64,000 nt of DNA from Alphaproteobacteria bacterium. Its GTDB lineage: Bacteria > Pseudomonadota > Alphaproteobacteria > Micropepsales > Micropepsaceae. The stretch spans positions 682,001 through 746,000 of the forward strand of contig WGMH01000001.1 of assembly GCA_016125165.1 (NCBI GenBank). Direction: 5' to 3'. Shown here in pieces: positions 54,853 through 63,993 of the stretch (positions within the stretch are counted from its first letter, which is position 1; the number at the start of each line of letters is the position of its first letter). Made by a program: the position numbers and the translations under genes. Below the pieces are notes generated by a model. The model was not told the origin of the DNA, searched no databases, and saw only the letters and a program-made list of their open reading frames with translations.

Positions 54853-55658
54853 GCATCACTCCGGTCGGCCAGAAGATTCAGCACGGCGGCGGCGGTTTCT
54901 TCCACCGACCGCCGCGACACGTCGATCTGAGGCCAGCCATGCTGTTCGAACAATTGTCGCGTCTGCGCAACCTCGGCGCGCACATCCTCGGCGTCAACGT
55001 AAGATGTCGCACGGGATTCGCCCATGGTGTTGAGCCGGTTTCGCCGCACCTGCAGCAACCGGTCCGGCGATGCCCACAAACCAACCACAAGCGGTTTTGT
55101 TGCTGTGAGCAACTGCCGTGGCGGTGCAATGCCAGGTACCAGCGGTACATTCGCCGCGCGCACGCCGCGTATGGCAAGATATACACACGTAGGCGTTTTC
55201 GACGTCCGGCTCGCGCCGGTCAGGATCACTTCAGCATTGTCGATGGTGTCGAGGGCTTGCCCGTCATCATGCGCAATGGTGAAGTTAAGAGCCTCGATGC
55301 GCTGCAGATAACGCGAATCCACTTCGTGCTGGCCGCCCGGACGATGGGATTCCGAGGCGCCGACGAACTGCCGCATCATCGCGATGGGTCCATCCAGCAC
55401 GCCCTGATGGGGCACACCCATTTCGCGGCACTGAGTTTCCAGCATCTGCCGCAGATCCGGATTGACGAGCGTGAAGAACACAAGTCCCGGTTCTTCGCGA
55501 ATATGTTCCACAACACGTTGCAATTGCTTGGGACTTCGAACCAGCGCGTAGAAATGTTCCTCGATCTGTACACCTTCGAATTGCGCAGCGGCAGCCTTGG
55601 CGATCGCATTCAGCGTTTCGCCGGTTGCATCCGACACAAGGTGAAGATGAAAACTCAC
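54849..55658 (-). CDS. Pyruvate, phosphate dikinase regulatory kinase/phosphotransferase (DUF299)
   Basis: The 269-residue protein starts at GTG 55658 (VSFHLHLVSDATGETLNAIAKAA), preceded by GGAG at 6 bases. It has the P-loop-like VILTGASRTSKTPTCVYLA and PLVVGLWASPDRLLQVRRNRL, typical of the bifunctional enzyme that switches PPDK on and off. It is the RP001 homologue of the Caulobacter origin region. First gene of the leftward operon ending with dnaQ; divergent from hemE. Confidence 0.95.
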   Translation of the reverse strand: MSFHLHLVSDATGETLNAIAKAAAAQFEGVQIEEHFYALVRSPKQLQRVVEHIREEPGLVFFTLVNPDLRQMLETQCREMGVPHQGVLDGPIAMMRQFVGASESHRPGGQHEVDSRYLQRIEALNFTIAHDDGQALDTIDNAEVILTGASRTSKTPTCVYLAIRGVRAANVPLVPGIAPPRQLLTATKPLVVGLWASPDRLLQVRRNRLNTMGESRATSYVDAEDVRAEVAQTRQLFEQHGWPQIDVSRRSVEETAAAVLNLLADRSDA

Positions 55659-55919
55659 AATCCGCTCCAGACCCTGTTCACCGATCCGCCATTCCTGCAC
55701 AGCCAGGACCACATTCGCCCTGTTGCTCCCAGCCCAACCATTCCATCCCCAGCGCCGGTGGCTGCTTTTCATCCGGCCGTGGATGATATCAGAGCCGGGT
55801 GTGACCGAGACTCCCCTTGAGTCTCAAGACGTTGCAGCCTAGAGGATCAACCGGTCACCGGATACTCCACAACTCACAGCCCAAACACCATCAACATCAT
55901 CTCTTAGGAGTCTTTCTTC
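55659..55919. other. ppsR-hemE gap, candidate position of oriC
   Basis: In Caulobacter the origin lies between hemE and the ppsR-type gene RP001. This 261-base gap has the same neighbours, divergently arranged. Visible features are a perfect hairpin, GAGACTC-CCCTT-GAGTCTC (55807-55825), and two poor 7-of-9 matches to the DnaA box (55778-55786 on the minus strand, 55863-55871 on the plus strand). There is no AT-rich stretch and no TTAA-N7-TTAA CtrA site, so origin function is not supported by sequence alone. Confidence 0.35.
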
Positions 55920-56960
55920 TTGAAGGATGTTTCTCCGAGCGCGGTTGTGAAAATCCTGGAAGGCGAAGCGCTGTGGCCTCCGCCAGTTTGGCTGATGCGG
56001 CAGGCCGGACGCTATCTGCCCGAGTATCGGAGCCTGCGTGCGAAGGCGGGCAATTTCTGGACGATGTGCAACGATCCGGCGATGGCTGCCGAGATCACGT
56101 TGCAACCGATCCGCCGTTTCGGTCTGGATGCTGCGATCATCTTCTCGGATATCCTCACGGTTCCCAATGCGCTCGGTGTTCCGGTGCGCTTTGAAGAGGG
56201 CGAGGGTCCGGTGCTCGATGCCGTCGCCTCACTTGATGGTCTTGAGCGCGATCCCGATGTGTGGGCCGAGAAGCTCTCACCCGCTTATGAGACGCTGAGG
56301 CGTGTGCGAGGGGCCCTTGGTCCTGAGACTGCGGTTCTTGGCTTTGCGGGTGCGCCCTGGACGCTGGCGACCTATATGGCCGAAGGCGGAGGTTCGTCCG
56401 ATCAACGTGCGGCGAAGCTCTGGAGCTATCGCAACGCGGATTCGTTCAGCCGCCTCCTGGCGCTGATCGGCGATTGTGTCTCACGGCATCTGATAGCCCA
56501 GCTCGACGCCGGAGCCGATGCGGTCCAGATTTTCGACAGCTGGGCCTCCGGCCTTCCCAAGCGGCAGTTCGAGGATTGGGTGATCGCGCCGACGCGGCGC
56601 ATCGTGCAGCAGGTGCGCGCGGCCCGGCCCGGCGCGTGCATCATCGGGTTTCCCCGTGCCGCAACACTCGAAGGCTATCGCCGTTACGCTGAACATACCG
56701 GCGTCAATGCTGTCTCGGTGGATACGGCCATGCCAATGGCATGGGCCGCCGAAAATCTTTCGCCACAGGTTGCAGTGCAGGGCAATCTTGATCCCATTGC
56801 GTTGATCGCGGGCGGTTCGGCCCTGCGGAGCGCTGTGGATGAGATCGTGACGGCGTTTTCCGGCAAGCGGCTGATCTTCAATCTCGGTCATGGCGTATTG
56901 CCCGAAACACCGCCCGATCATGTGGCGGCATTGCTTGAACTGGTGCGGGCCGCGCGGTGA
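55920..56960 (+). CDS. hemE: Uroporphyrinogen decarboxylase
   Basis: The 346-residue protein has both HemE signatures: PPVWLMRQAGRYLPEYR (residues about 21-37) and GFAGAPWTLATYMAEGG, with IIFSDILTVPNALG between them. It removes four carboxyl groups from uroporphyrinogen III. Start is TTG 55920, 9 bases after TTAGGAG. It overlaps hemH by 4 bases. Confidence 0.97.
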   Translation: MKDVSPSAVVKILEGEALWPPPVWLMRQAGRYLPEYRSLRAKAGNFWTMCNDPAMAAEITLQPIRRFGLDAAIIFSDILTVPNALGVPVRFEEGEGPVLDAVASLDGLERDPDVWAEKLSPAYETLRRVRGALGPETAVLGFAGAPWTLATYMAEGGGSSDQRAAKLWSYRNADSFSRLLALIGDCVSRHLIAQLDAGADAVQIFDSWASGLPKRQFEDWVIAPTRRIVQQVRAARPGACIIGFPRAATLEGYRRYAEHTGVNAVSVDTAMPMAWAAENLSPQVAVQGNLDPIALIAGGSALRSAVDEIVTAFSGKRLIFNLGHGVLPETPPDHVAALLELVRAAR

Positions 56961-57991
56961 AACTCGCGATAGTCCTTTTCAACCTTGGCGGGCCGGACAG
57001 TCCGGAGGCGGTCGAGCCGTTTCTGCGCAATCTGTTTTCCGACAAGGCGATCATTTCCTTGCCCGCGCTTTTTCGCGTGCCCCTGGCGCGCTTCATCGCG
57101 GCGCGGCGTGCGCCTTTGGCCCGCGAGATTTATGGCCGGATCGGCGGACGTTCGCCCATCGTGCCGGAAACCGAAGAGCAGGGCCGCGCGCTCGAAACCA
57201 CTCTCGCCGCGCAGGGCATTGCCGCGAAGACATTCATCGCAATGCGCTACTGGCATCCGATGAGCGACGCGGCGGCGCGCGCGGTGGCAGCGTGGAATCC
57301 GGATCGGGTGGTGCTGTTGCCGCTTTATCCGCAGCATTCCACCACCACCACGGCATCGTCGCTGGATGCCTGGCAGAACGCCGCGCGTGCCGCCGGCCTT
57401 TCCGTCCCGGTGTCGCGGATTTGCTGTTATCCCGATGAGGAAGGTTTCATCGCCGCGCAGGCGGATGCCATCGCCGAAGCGTTCACCCGGAGAATGCCGG
57501 GTGTGGATTATCGGCTGTTGCTAAGTGCGCATGGCCTTCCAAAACGCACGGTGGAGGCGGGCGATCCCTATCAGTGGCAGGTGGAAAAAACCGCTGAAGC
57601 GATTGTGGAGAAGCTGGGGATAGACGGCCTCGACTGGAATGTCTGCTATCAAAGCCGCGTCGGTCCGCTTGAATGGATCGGGCCCGCCACCGATGCGGAA
57701 ATCCGCCGCGCGGGCGCCGGACAAAAGGGCGTCATCATCGCGCCGATTGCGTTCGTGTCTGAGCATTCCGAAACGCTGGTGGAGCTGGATATCGAATATG
57801 CAAAGCTGGCGCATGAAGCGGGCGTGGCCGATTATGTGCGCGTGAAGGCTGTGGGCACGGCGCCGGAATTCATTGCGGGCCTGGCGCGTCTTGTGGCGCG
57901 CGCGATCACAACCAAGGGGCCGGTGAATTGCGCGGCCGGGCGGATCTGTCCGGCGAAGTTCTCCGGATGCGGATGGGAGAAGGTGGCATGA
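56957..57991 (+). CDS. hemH: Ferrochelatase
   Basis: The 344-residue protein has LFNLGGPDSPEAVEPFLRNLF, the catalytic His in LLLSAHGLPKR (near residue 195) and the Glu in FVSEHSETLVELDIEY. It inserts iron into protoporphyrin IX. Three C-terminal cysteines (325, 331, 338) suggest the [2Fe-2S] cluster known in Caulobacter ferrochelatase. GTG start; ATGA overlap with hemJ. Confidence 0.97.
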   Translation: MKLAIVLFNLGGPDSPEAVEPFLRNLFSDKAIISLPALFRVPLARFIAARRAPLAREIYGRIGGRSPIVPETEEQGRALETTLAAQGIAAKTFIAMRYWHPMSDAAARAVAAWNPDRVVLLPLYPQHSTTTTASSLDAWQNAARAAGLSVPVSRICCYPDEEGFIAAQADAIAEAFTRRMPGVDYRLLLSAHGLPKRTVEAGDPYQWQVEKTAEAIVEKLGIDGLDWNVCYQSRVGPLEWIGPATDAEIRRAGAGQKGVIIAPIAFVSEHSETLVELDIEYAKLAHEAGVADYVRVKAVGTAPEFIAGLARLVARAITTKGPVNCAAGRICPAKFSGCGWEKVA

Positions 57992-58434
57992 TGGATGCGC
58001 TGGCCGGATGGCTCCTGTGGTTCAAGGCATTGCACATTATTGCCGTGATCGCATGGATGAGCGGCATGCTCTATCTGCCGCGCCTGTTCGTCTATCACAC
58101 CGAGACCGTGCCCGGCGCGCCCGACAGCGAACGCTTCAAGGTGATGGAGCGCAAACTTCTGAAGATCATCATCAATCCGGCGATGATCGCCACCTGGGTG
58201 TTCGGCCTCTTGCAGGCCTTCATCATTCCAGGCATCTGGCACGAGGGCTGGTTTCACACCAAGCTTGCACTGGTACTCATCCTCTCCGGCGTCCACGGTT
58301 ACTATGTGGGCTGCGTCCGGCGTTTCGCACAGGATGCCAACACCAGACCCGCGCGCTTCTACCGGATGCTGAACGAGGTGCCGACGGTTCTTATGATCCT
58401 CATCGTGATCCTCGTGGTGGTGAAGCCGTTTTGA
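57988..58434 (+). CDS. hemJ: Protoporphyrinogen IX oxidase HemJ
   Basis: The 148-residue membrane protein has four spans and the HemJ motifs: LLWFKALHIIAVIAWMSGMLYLPRLFVYH (conserved His), MERKLLKIIINPAMIATWVFG, WFHTKLALVLILSGVHGYY and NEVPTVLMILIVILVVVKPF. It oxidises protoporphyrinogen IX, the step before ferrochelatase. Third gene of hemE-hemH-hemJ. Confidence 0.95.
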   Translation: MMDALAGWLLWFKALHIIAVIAWMSGMLYLPRLFVYHTETVPGAPDSERFKVMERKLLKIIINPAMIATWVFGLLQAFIIPGIWHEGWFHTKLALVLILSGVHGYYVGCVRRFAQDANTRPARFYRMLNEVPTVLMILIVILVVVKPF

Positions 58435-58476
58435 GTTGATAACTCTTCGAAAGTTTTAGTTAGGCGGAGATTCGTT

Positions 58477-58770
58477 GTGGCAATTAAGTCTTCAGGAAGT
58501 CGAAAGGAATATTTTGACGAAGATTTTGTTGAGGGCGCGATACGTTCTCTGCAACGAAGCACTCAACGCATTCAATGGCGAGCCGATACTGGAGCGTGGC
58601 CGAACGAGCCGATTGGGAAATATCGGCAAACTATGGAAGACCAAATTGAGCGACTGATTAAAGAGGAGATAGACCGCCGGCGGCGTGGCGAGGTGGTAGA
58701 CTCCGAGCGCAAGGGCCCCGTCATTCACAGGCGGAGGCGCGGGAGAAATCGGATGATTCCGACTAAATAG
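58477..58770 (+). CDS. Small charged hypothetical protein
   Basis: The 97-residue product from GTG 58477 has GGAG 7 bases upstream. It is strongly charged and probably helical (MEDQIERLIKEEIDRRRRGE), with a basic tail (HRRRRGRNR). No family recognised. Its first half is clearly more AT-rich than hemJ and rho, so it may be an insertion between two genes that are normally adjacent. Could be a nucleic-acid-binding protein, but that is only a guess. Confidence 0.55.
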   Translation: MAIKSSGSRKEYFDEDFVEGAIRSLQRSTQRIQWRADTGAWPNEPIGKYRQTMEDQIERLIKEEIDRRRRGEVVDSERKGPVIHRRRRGRNRMIPTK

Positions 58771-58840
58771 CCCGACTTCTGTGGGAGCGGATGTCCAAAT
58801 AGGCTTGCTCCGAATTAGCAGACCGCCCCTTGCAAACCGT

Positions 58841-58869
58841 TTGCACCGTCCCCAAATCGGCGGTATAAG
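58841..58869 (+). promoter_or_regulatory. Sigma-70-type promoter of rho
   Basis: TTGCAC (58841-58846) and TATAAG (58864-58869) are exactly 17 bases apart. The predicted start near 58876 gives a leader of about 180 bases before rho, long enough for the Rho autoregulation known in other bacteria. Confidence 0.75.
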
Positions 58870-59056
58870 GCGTTCAGTTCCCCTTCGACACCGCTAAGGC
58901 CGCCCGCGCGATCCGTTGCGTGGAGCCGAAGCCGGAGCACCCGGCGCGGGTCGCATCTCATTTCAAAAAGGCATCGCGGGTGCTGCTTCGGCGGCGTCCG
59001 GCGCCAGAGCGAACACCTCATCTCCAATCTCAATCCGTGTTTCAGGTAACCATCTC

Positions 59057-60340
<1,284 letters not shown>

Positions 60341-60352
60341 CGGGGGTTTGCG

Positions 60353-61189
60353 ATGCGGGCAGCGCTTCTGGCCATTTTCGGTTTGGTGCTGTCCGCAAGC
60401 CTCGCGCACGCGGCCCCGCTATCGCCTGCGGTTCAACAGAGCCTCGCGGGCGAATGGCGCGCCAATCCTGAAAAGCCGAATGGCGCGTGCGGCGCGGATG
60501 CCGGCAATGGCGACATCCTCATGGTGATCGAGTTTGCGCTCACCGGCGGCACCATCAGCCTCGATGACGGCACCGAAGGTGGCGGCGAATACGCCATAGC
60601 TTCCGGCATGGCCGACAAATCGCACATCACGCTGAAAACGACCGAGGACACGGCCTTCACTTTCGCGCGCCTCTCCGGCGGCTTGCTGAAGGCGGATGCA
60701 TCGGCGGAAAGCATCGGCGGCATGACCTTCAAGCGCTGCCGCCCGCCCGCCGACCGCAGCGCGATCAAGCTCACCAAGGCCCAGCTTGCCGACGTGGCAC
60801 ATGATTTTCTGCCCAAGCGCTATGTGTTCATCGACACGCGCGCGAAGAAGGGCTGCAAGGCCACCGATTATCAGTATGTGTTTTTCAATCTCGTCGGCCC
60901 GCTCGCTTTCGAAGCCGGACGCTGGAACAGCTACCACGTCGGCGAACTTCTGGCCGATGGCAAGAAACCGAAGCTGCCGCTCGACGACATCGCCAACTTC
61001 ACCATCGGCAAGGCGGACTATGCAAACGGCGCCTACCGCTTCACGCTCACAGAACTGATCCCGCCCAACAACGCGCGCGGCGACACCACCACCATCACGC
61101 TGAAGCTCGCCAAGGATGGCACCGCGACCATCCCCGAATGGAAGCGCACCTACAAACGCTGCGCCGAAAGCGAACTGGCGGCGCAGTAG
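60353..61189 (+). CDS. Secreted protein of unknown function
   Basis: The 278-residue protein has a signal peptide ending AHA-AP. The mature part starts with a lipocalin-like LAGEWRANPEKPNGACGADAGNGDILMVIEF, then a region with FKRCRPP and a cysteine pair (KKGCKATDYQYVFFNL, YKRCAESEL). It may hold two small beta-barrels. Family not recognised. It starts 12 bases after rho, where mnmE is found in many relatives. Confidence 0.75.
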   Translation: MRAALLAIFGLVLSASLAHAAPLSPAVQQSLAGEWRANPEKPNGACGADAGNGDILMVIEFALTGGTISLDDGTEGGGEYAIASGMADKSHITLKTTEDTAFTFARLSGGLLKADASAESIGGMTFKRCRPPADRSAIKLTKAQLADVAHDFLPKRYVFIDTRAKKGCKATDYQYVFFNLVGPLAFEAGRWNSYHVGELLADGKKPKLPLDDIANFTIGKADYANGAYRFTLTELIPPNNARGDTTTITLKLAKDGTATIPEWKRTYKRCAESELAAQ

Positions 61190-61212
61190 GGCGGCGAAAC
61201 CAGCAGGCTTGA

Positions 61213-61266
61213 ATCACCTCCCCTGTGTGGGAGGTTGAAATTGCAAGGCAATTTCGGGTGGGGGGA
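61213..61266. repeat. Alphaproteobacterial palindromic spacer repeat
   Basis: CCTCCCC and GGGAGG arms, followed by AAATTGC-AAG-GCAATTT and GGGTGGGGGGA. This arrangement resembles a repeat I recall in intergenic regions of many alphaproteobacteria. It shares CCTCCCCTG with the element at 48358. No coding potential. Confidence 0.55.
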
Positions 61267-61334
61267 CAACACAAGCGCTGGCCCCAACCTCCAATACGCG
61301 CCATGATTGCACTGCATATTGGCGCAAATTGCAT

Positions 61335-63845
61335 ATGGCCCACGAAGACCTTTGGCAGAACGAACATTTCCGCAAAGCCTTCCAACGCTGGTGGGATGAG
61401 GACTGGTCGTGGGATGGGCTGGCTGAAAAGCACAATAAAAAGTCGTTGGACTACAAACCGAACAAATTTCTAAGTTCGCTGCAGGACGTGTGGCGCGAAG
61501 AAGAAAATCAAAAACGCCTGATCGTTTTTGCCGACCGCGAATGGACCCGTTTCCACCTGCCGCCCTTCGATCGCGAGGGCAATCCATGTCCGCCCGAGCT
61601 GTTCAGCGCCGCCAAGAACGCTGATTGCGTCAAAAAATTGCAGAACCGCCTGCAGCGGACAGGCGCGCCAGACGGCGAGACGATCAAACGTGAAGGCCTC
61701 TGGGCTGTCGCGCAATTCACCGATCTGCGTGGCGTTGTCCTTCCCGAATCGTTTGTCTTCGACGGCGATTCCCTGATTGCCGATTTTGAGTCTGCGATTT
61801 TCATGGGCGGCCTGGCGTTTGGGAAGCGCGTTATTGCGCGGTTCGGCGACGCGACGTTCACCGGGGATGCGCGGTTCGGCGGTGCGACGTTCACCGGGGA
61901 TGCGGGGTTCCGCGGCGCGACGTTCACCGGGGATGCGTGGTTCGGCGGAGCGACGTTCACCGGAGATGCGTGGTTCGGCGGCGCGACGTTCACCGGGGAG
62001 GCGCGATTCGGCGGTGCGACGTTCTCCGGGGATGCGTGGTTCGGCGGCGCGACGTTCACCGGGGAGGCGCGGTTCGGCGACGCGACGTTCTCCGGGGATG
62101 CGTGGTTCGGCGGCGCAACGTTCTCCGGGTATGCTGGGTTCCGCGGCGCGACGTTCACCGGGGATGCGCGATTCGGCGGCGCGACGTTCACCGGGGATGC
62201 GCGGTTCGGCGGCGCGACGTTCAGCGGGGTTGCGTGGTTCCGCGGCGCGACGTTCACCGGGGATGCGCGGTTCGGCGACGCGGCGTTCGCCGGGGTTGCG
62301 TGGTTCGGCGACGCGACGTTCACCGGGGATGCGTGGTTCGGCGGCGCGACGTTCACCGGGGAGGCGCGGTTCGGCGACGCGACGTTCACCGGGGATGCGT
62401 GGTTCGGCGGCGCGACGTTCACCGGGGAGGCGCGGTTCGGCGGCGCGACGTTCACCGGGGAGGCGCGGTTCGGCGGCGCGACGTTCACCGGGGATGCGCG
62501 GTTCGGCGGAGCGACGTTCACCGGAGATGCGCGGTTCGACTACGCGACGTTCACCGGGGATGCGGGGTTCGACAGCGCGACGTTCACGGGGGAGGCGTGG
62601 TTTGGTAGTGCGACGTTCACCGGGGATGCTGGGTTCTGCGGCGCGACGTTCACCGGGGTTGCGTGGATTGGCGGCGCGACGTTCACCGGGGATGCGGGGT
62701 TCGGCGGTGCGACGTTCGCCCGGGATGCTGGGTTCGGCGGCGCGACGTTTACCGGAGATGCGCGGTTCGACAGCGCGACGTTCACCAGGGGTGCGTGGTT
62801 CGACAACGCGACGTTCTCCGGGAATGCGTGGTTCCGCGACGCGACGTTCTCAGGGGGTGCGAATTTCAGCGGGACCGGCCCGTTCGAGAAGCGCGCGAGT
62901 TTCGAGTATGCGCGTTTCTATCGTGGTGTTGAATTCTCTGGGCGCACCTTCCGCGAGCGGACGGAGTTTTCCAAAGCACGATTTCATGGCGTACCAAAAT
63001 TTCACGGCGCCAAATTGCATCCCGATACGAGGTTCCAGAATGCTTGGTTTTCGGGAGAGAGTTACGCCCTTCCTCCACTGAGTCGCGAATGGTTCTATGA
63101 GGCTTTGTTGCATCGTTCCAATCAGGAGGCCATCAAGGAAGAACGTCCAGCCGCGCGGACGCGGCTGGCCATATGGATGCAAGGCCGCCGCAGAATGTGG
63201 GACCGTAGAGGGCTGCTCGGGCGGTGGAAGGCGCCGCGATTTGGCGGGTGGTTGTTCGAGACGCGCCGGTTTCCAGAGCTCGCGATGGTCGGCACCGCGC
63301 GCAACAAGGACGCCGAAGAATACGAGATCGCCTATCGCCAGCTGCGGCGGCTGTGCGCCGATATCGGCAGCATCGAATATGAAGGCCTGTTTCACGCGCT
63401 GGAACTGAAGGCGCACCGTGCCCGCACCGACACGCAAATCCCGGCGCGAATTGCATCGTGGCTCTATGAGATGCTGTCCGACTATGGCCGCTCGATGGCG
63501 CGTCCCATGCTGGCGCTGCTGAACGCGTGGTTTCTGGCGGTGATCTTCTATCTGCTGCTGTTCCTGCCGCCCTACGATTCCGCTGGGCCCGGCATGAGTG
63601 AAGCGGCATGCCGAGCGATGGGCTCTCCTCCGGGCACCGAAATCTGGACAGCCGCTGCGCGCGAATTCCTTCCTTCGCTCTTCGGTATGTCCGCCGTTGC
63701 GAACCGGCCCGAATGGCTGCGCTGCGCCGAAGGCTCGCACCCGCTGCTGTTCTTCACGGCCGGCGTGCTGCAGATTCTCGTCTTCATTGCCTGCGTTTCG
63801 CTGTTCCTGATCGCGCTTCGGCGGCGCTTTCAGCTTCGGGATTGA
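61335..63845 (+). CDS. Membrane-anchored pentapeptide-like repeat protein
   Basis: The 836-residue protein has an N-terminal tryptophan-rich domain (about 1-170), a repeat region at residues 173-513 made of 31 copies of an 11-residue unit (consensus ATFTGDAWFGG), a few degenerate repeats, a soluble linker, and two membrane spans at about 726-745 and 803-827. The repeat fits the Pentapeptide_3 type with phenylalanines alternating 5 and 6 apart, likely a right-handed beta-helix. Function unknown. ATG 61335 is preferred over TTG 61329. Confidence 0.88.
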   Translation: MAHEDLWQNEHFRKAFQRWWDEDWSWDGLAEKHNKKSLDYKPNKFLSSLQDVWREEENQKRLIVFADREWTRFHLPPFDREGNPCPPELFSAAKNADCVKKLQNRLQRTGAPDGETIKREGLWAVAQFTDLRGVVLPESFVFDGDSLIADFESAIFMGGLAFGKRVIARFGDATFTGDARFGGATFTGDAGFRGATFTGDAWFGGATFTGDAWFGGATFTGEARFGGATFSGDAWFGGATFTGEARFGDATFSGDAWFGGATFSGYAGFRGATFTGDARFGGATFTGDARFGGATFSGVAWFRGATFTGDARFGDAAFAGVAWFGDATFTGDAWFGGATFTGEARFGDATFTGDAWFGGATFTGEARFGGATFTGEARFGGATFTGDARFGGATFTGDARFDYATFTGDAGFDSATFTGEAWFGSATFTGDAGFCGATFTGVAWIGGATFTGDAGFGGATFARDAGFGGATFTGDARFDSATFTRGAWFDNATFSGNAWFRDATFSGGANFSGTGPFEKRASFEYARFYRGVEFSGRTFRERTEFSKARFHGVPKFHGAKLHPDTRFQNAWFSGESYALPPLSREWFYEALLHRSNQEAIKEERPAARTRLAIWMQGRRRMWDRRGLLGRWKAPRFGGWLFETRRFPELAMVGTARNKDAEEYEIAYRQLRRLCADIGSIEYEGLFHALELKAHRARTDTQIPARIASWLYEMLSDYGRSMARPMLALLNAWFLAVIFYLLLFLPPYDSAGPGMSEAACRAMGSPPGTEIWTAAAREFLPSLFGMSAVANRPEWLRCAEGSHPLLFFTAGVLQILVFIACVSLFLIALRRRFQLRD
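61851..62873 (+). repeat. 31 tandem copies of a 33-bp coding repeat
   Basis: Exactly 31 units of 33 bp, with no insertion or deletion. The typical unit begins GCGACGTTCACCGGGGATGC and ends with a TTCGGCGGC-type segment. Many units differ by only one to four bases, and GDAWFGG/GEARFGG pairs repeat as 66-bp dimers (units 4-8, 15-19), showing recent expansion. Divergence is higher in the last ten units. Confidence 0.97.
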
Positions 63846-63849
63846 CCAC

Positions 63850-63993
63850 TTGGCCGGTACCCTCCTCATTCTCACCGGCTCTCCCGGGTCGGGGAAATCG
63901 ACGGTGGCGAAGCTGCTCATGGCGGGCGCGGAGGAGAAGGCCGCGCATCTGCTCGCCTGGAATTGCTCTAGTGATCCTTGGTGCGGCTGGTGA
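63850..63993 (+). pseudogene. Truncated P-loop ATP-binding (AAA_33-type kinase) gene
   Basis: From TTG 63850 the frame reads LAGTLLILTGSPGSGKSTVA, a clear Walker A start of a small P-loop kinase, then KLLMAGAEEKAAHL. After about 30 residues the family similarity ends and a stop follows at 63991-63993 (47 codons). Relatives are about 170 residues long. It looks like a 5' remnant whose 3' part was lost next to a convergent gene. Confidence 0.5.

Noticed and set aside
55778-55871. True DnaA boxes
   Set aside because: Only two 7-of-9 matches were found, within what chance would give.
61508-62521. 337-codon open frame on the minus strand through the repeat region
   Set aside because: It is the antisense reading of the 33-bp units; every frame stays open because the unit has no stop. 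The plus-strand frame has a start, a non-repeat N-domain and membrane spans.
61851-62873. CRISPR array
   Set aside because: The 33-bp units touch each other with no spacers and keep one reading frame.
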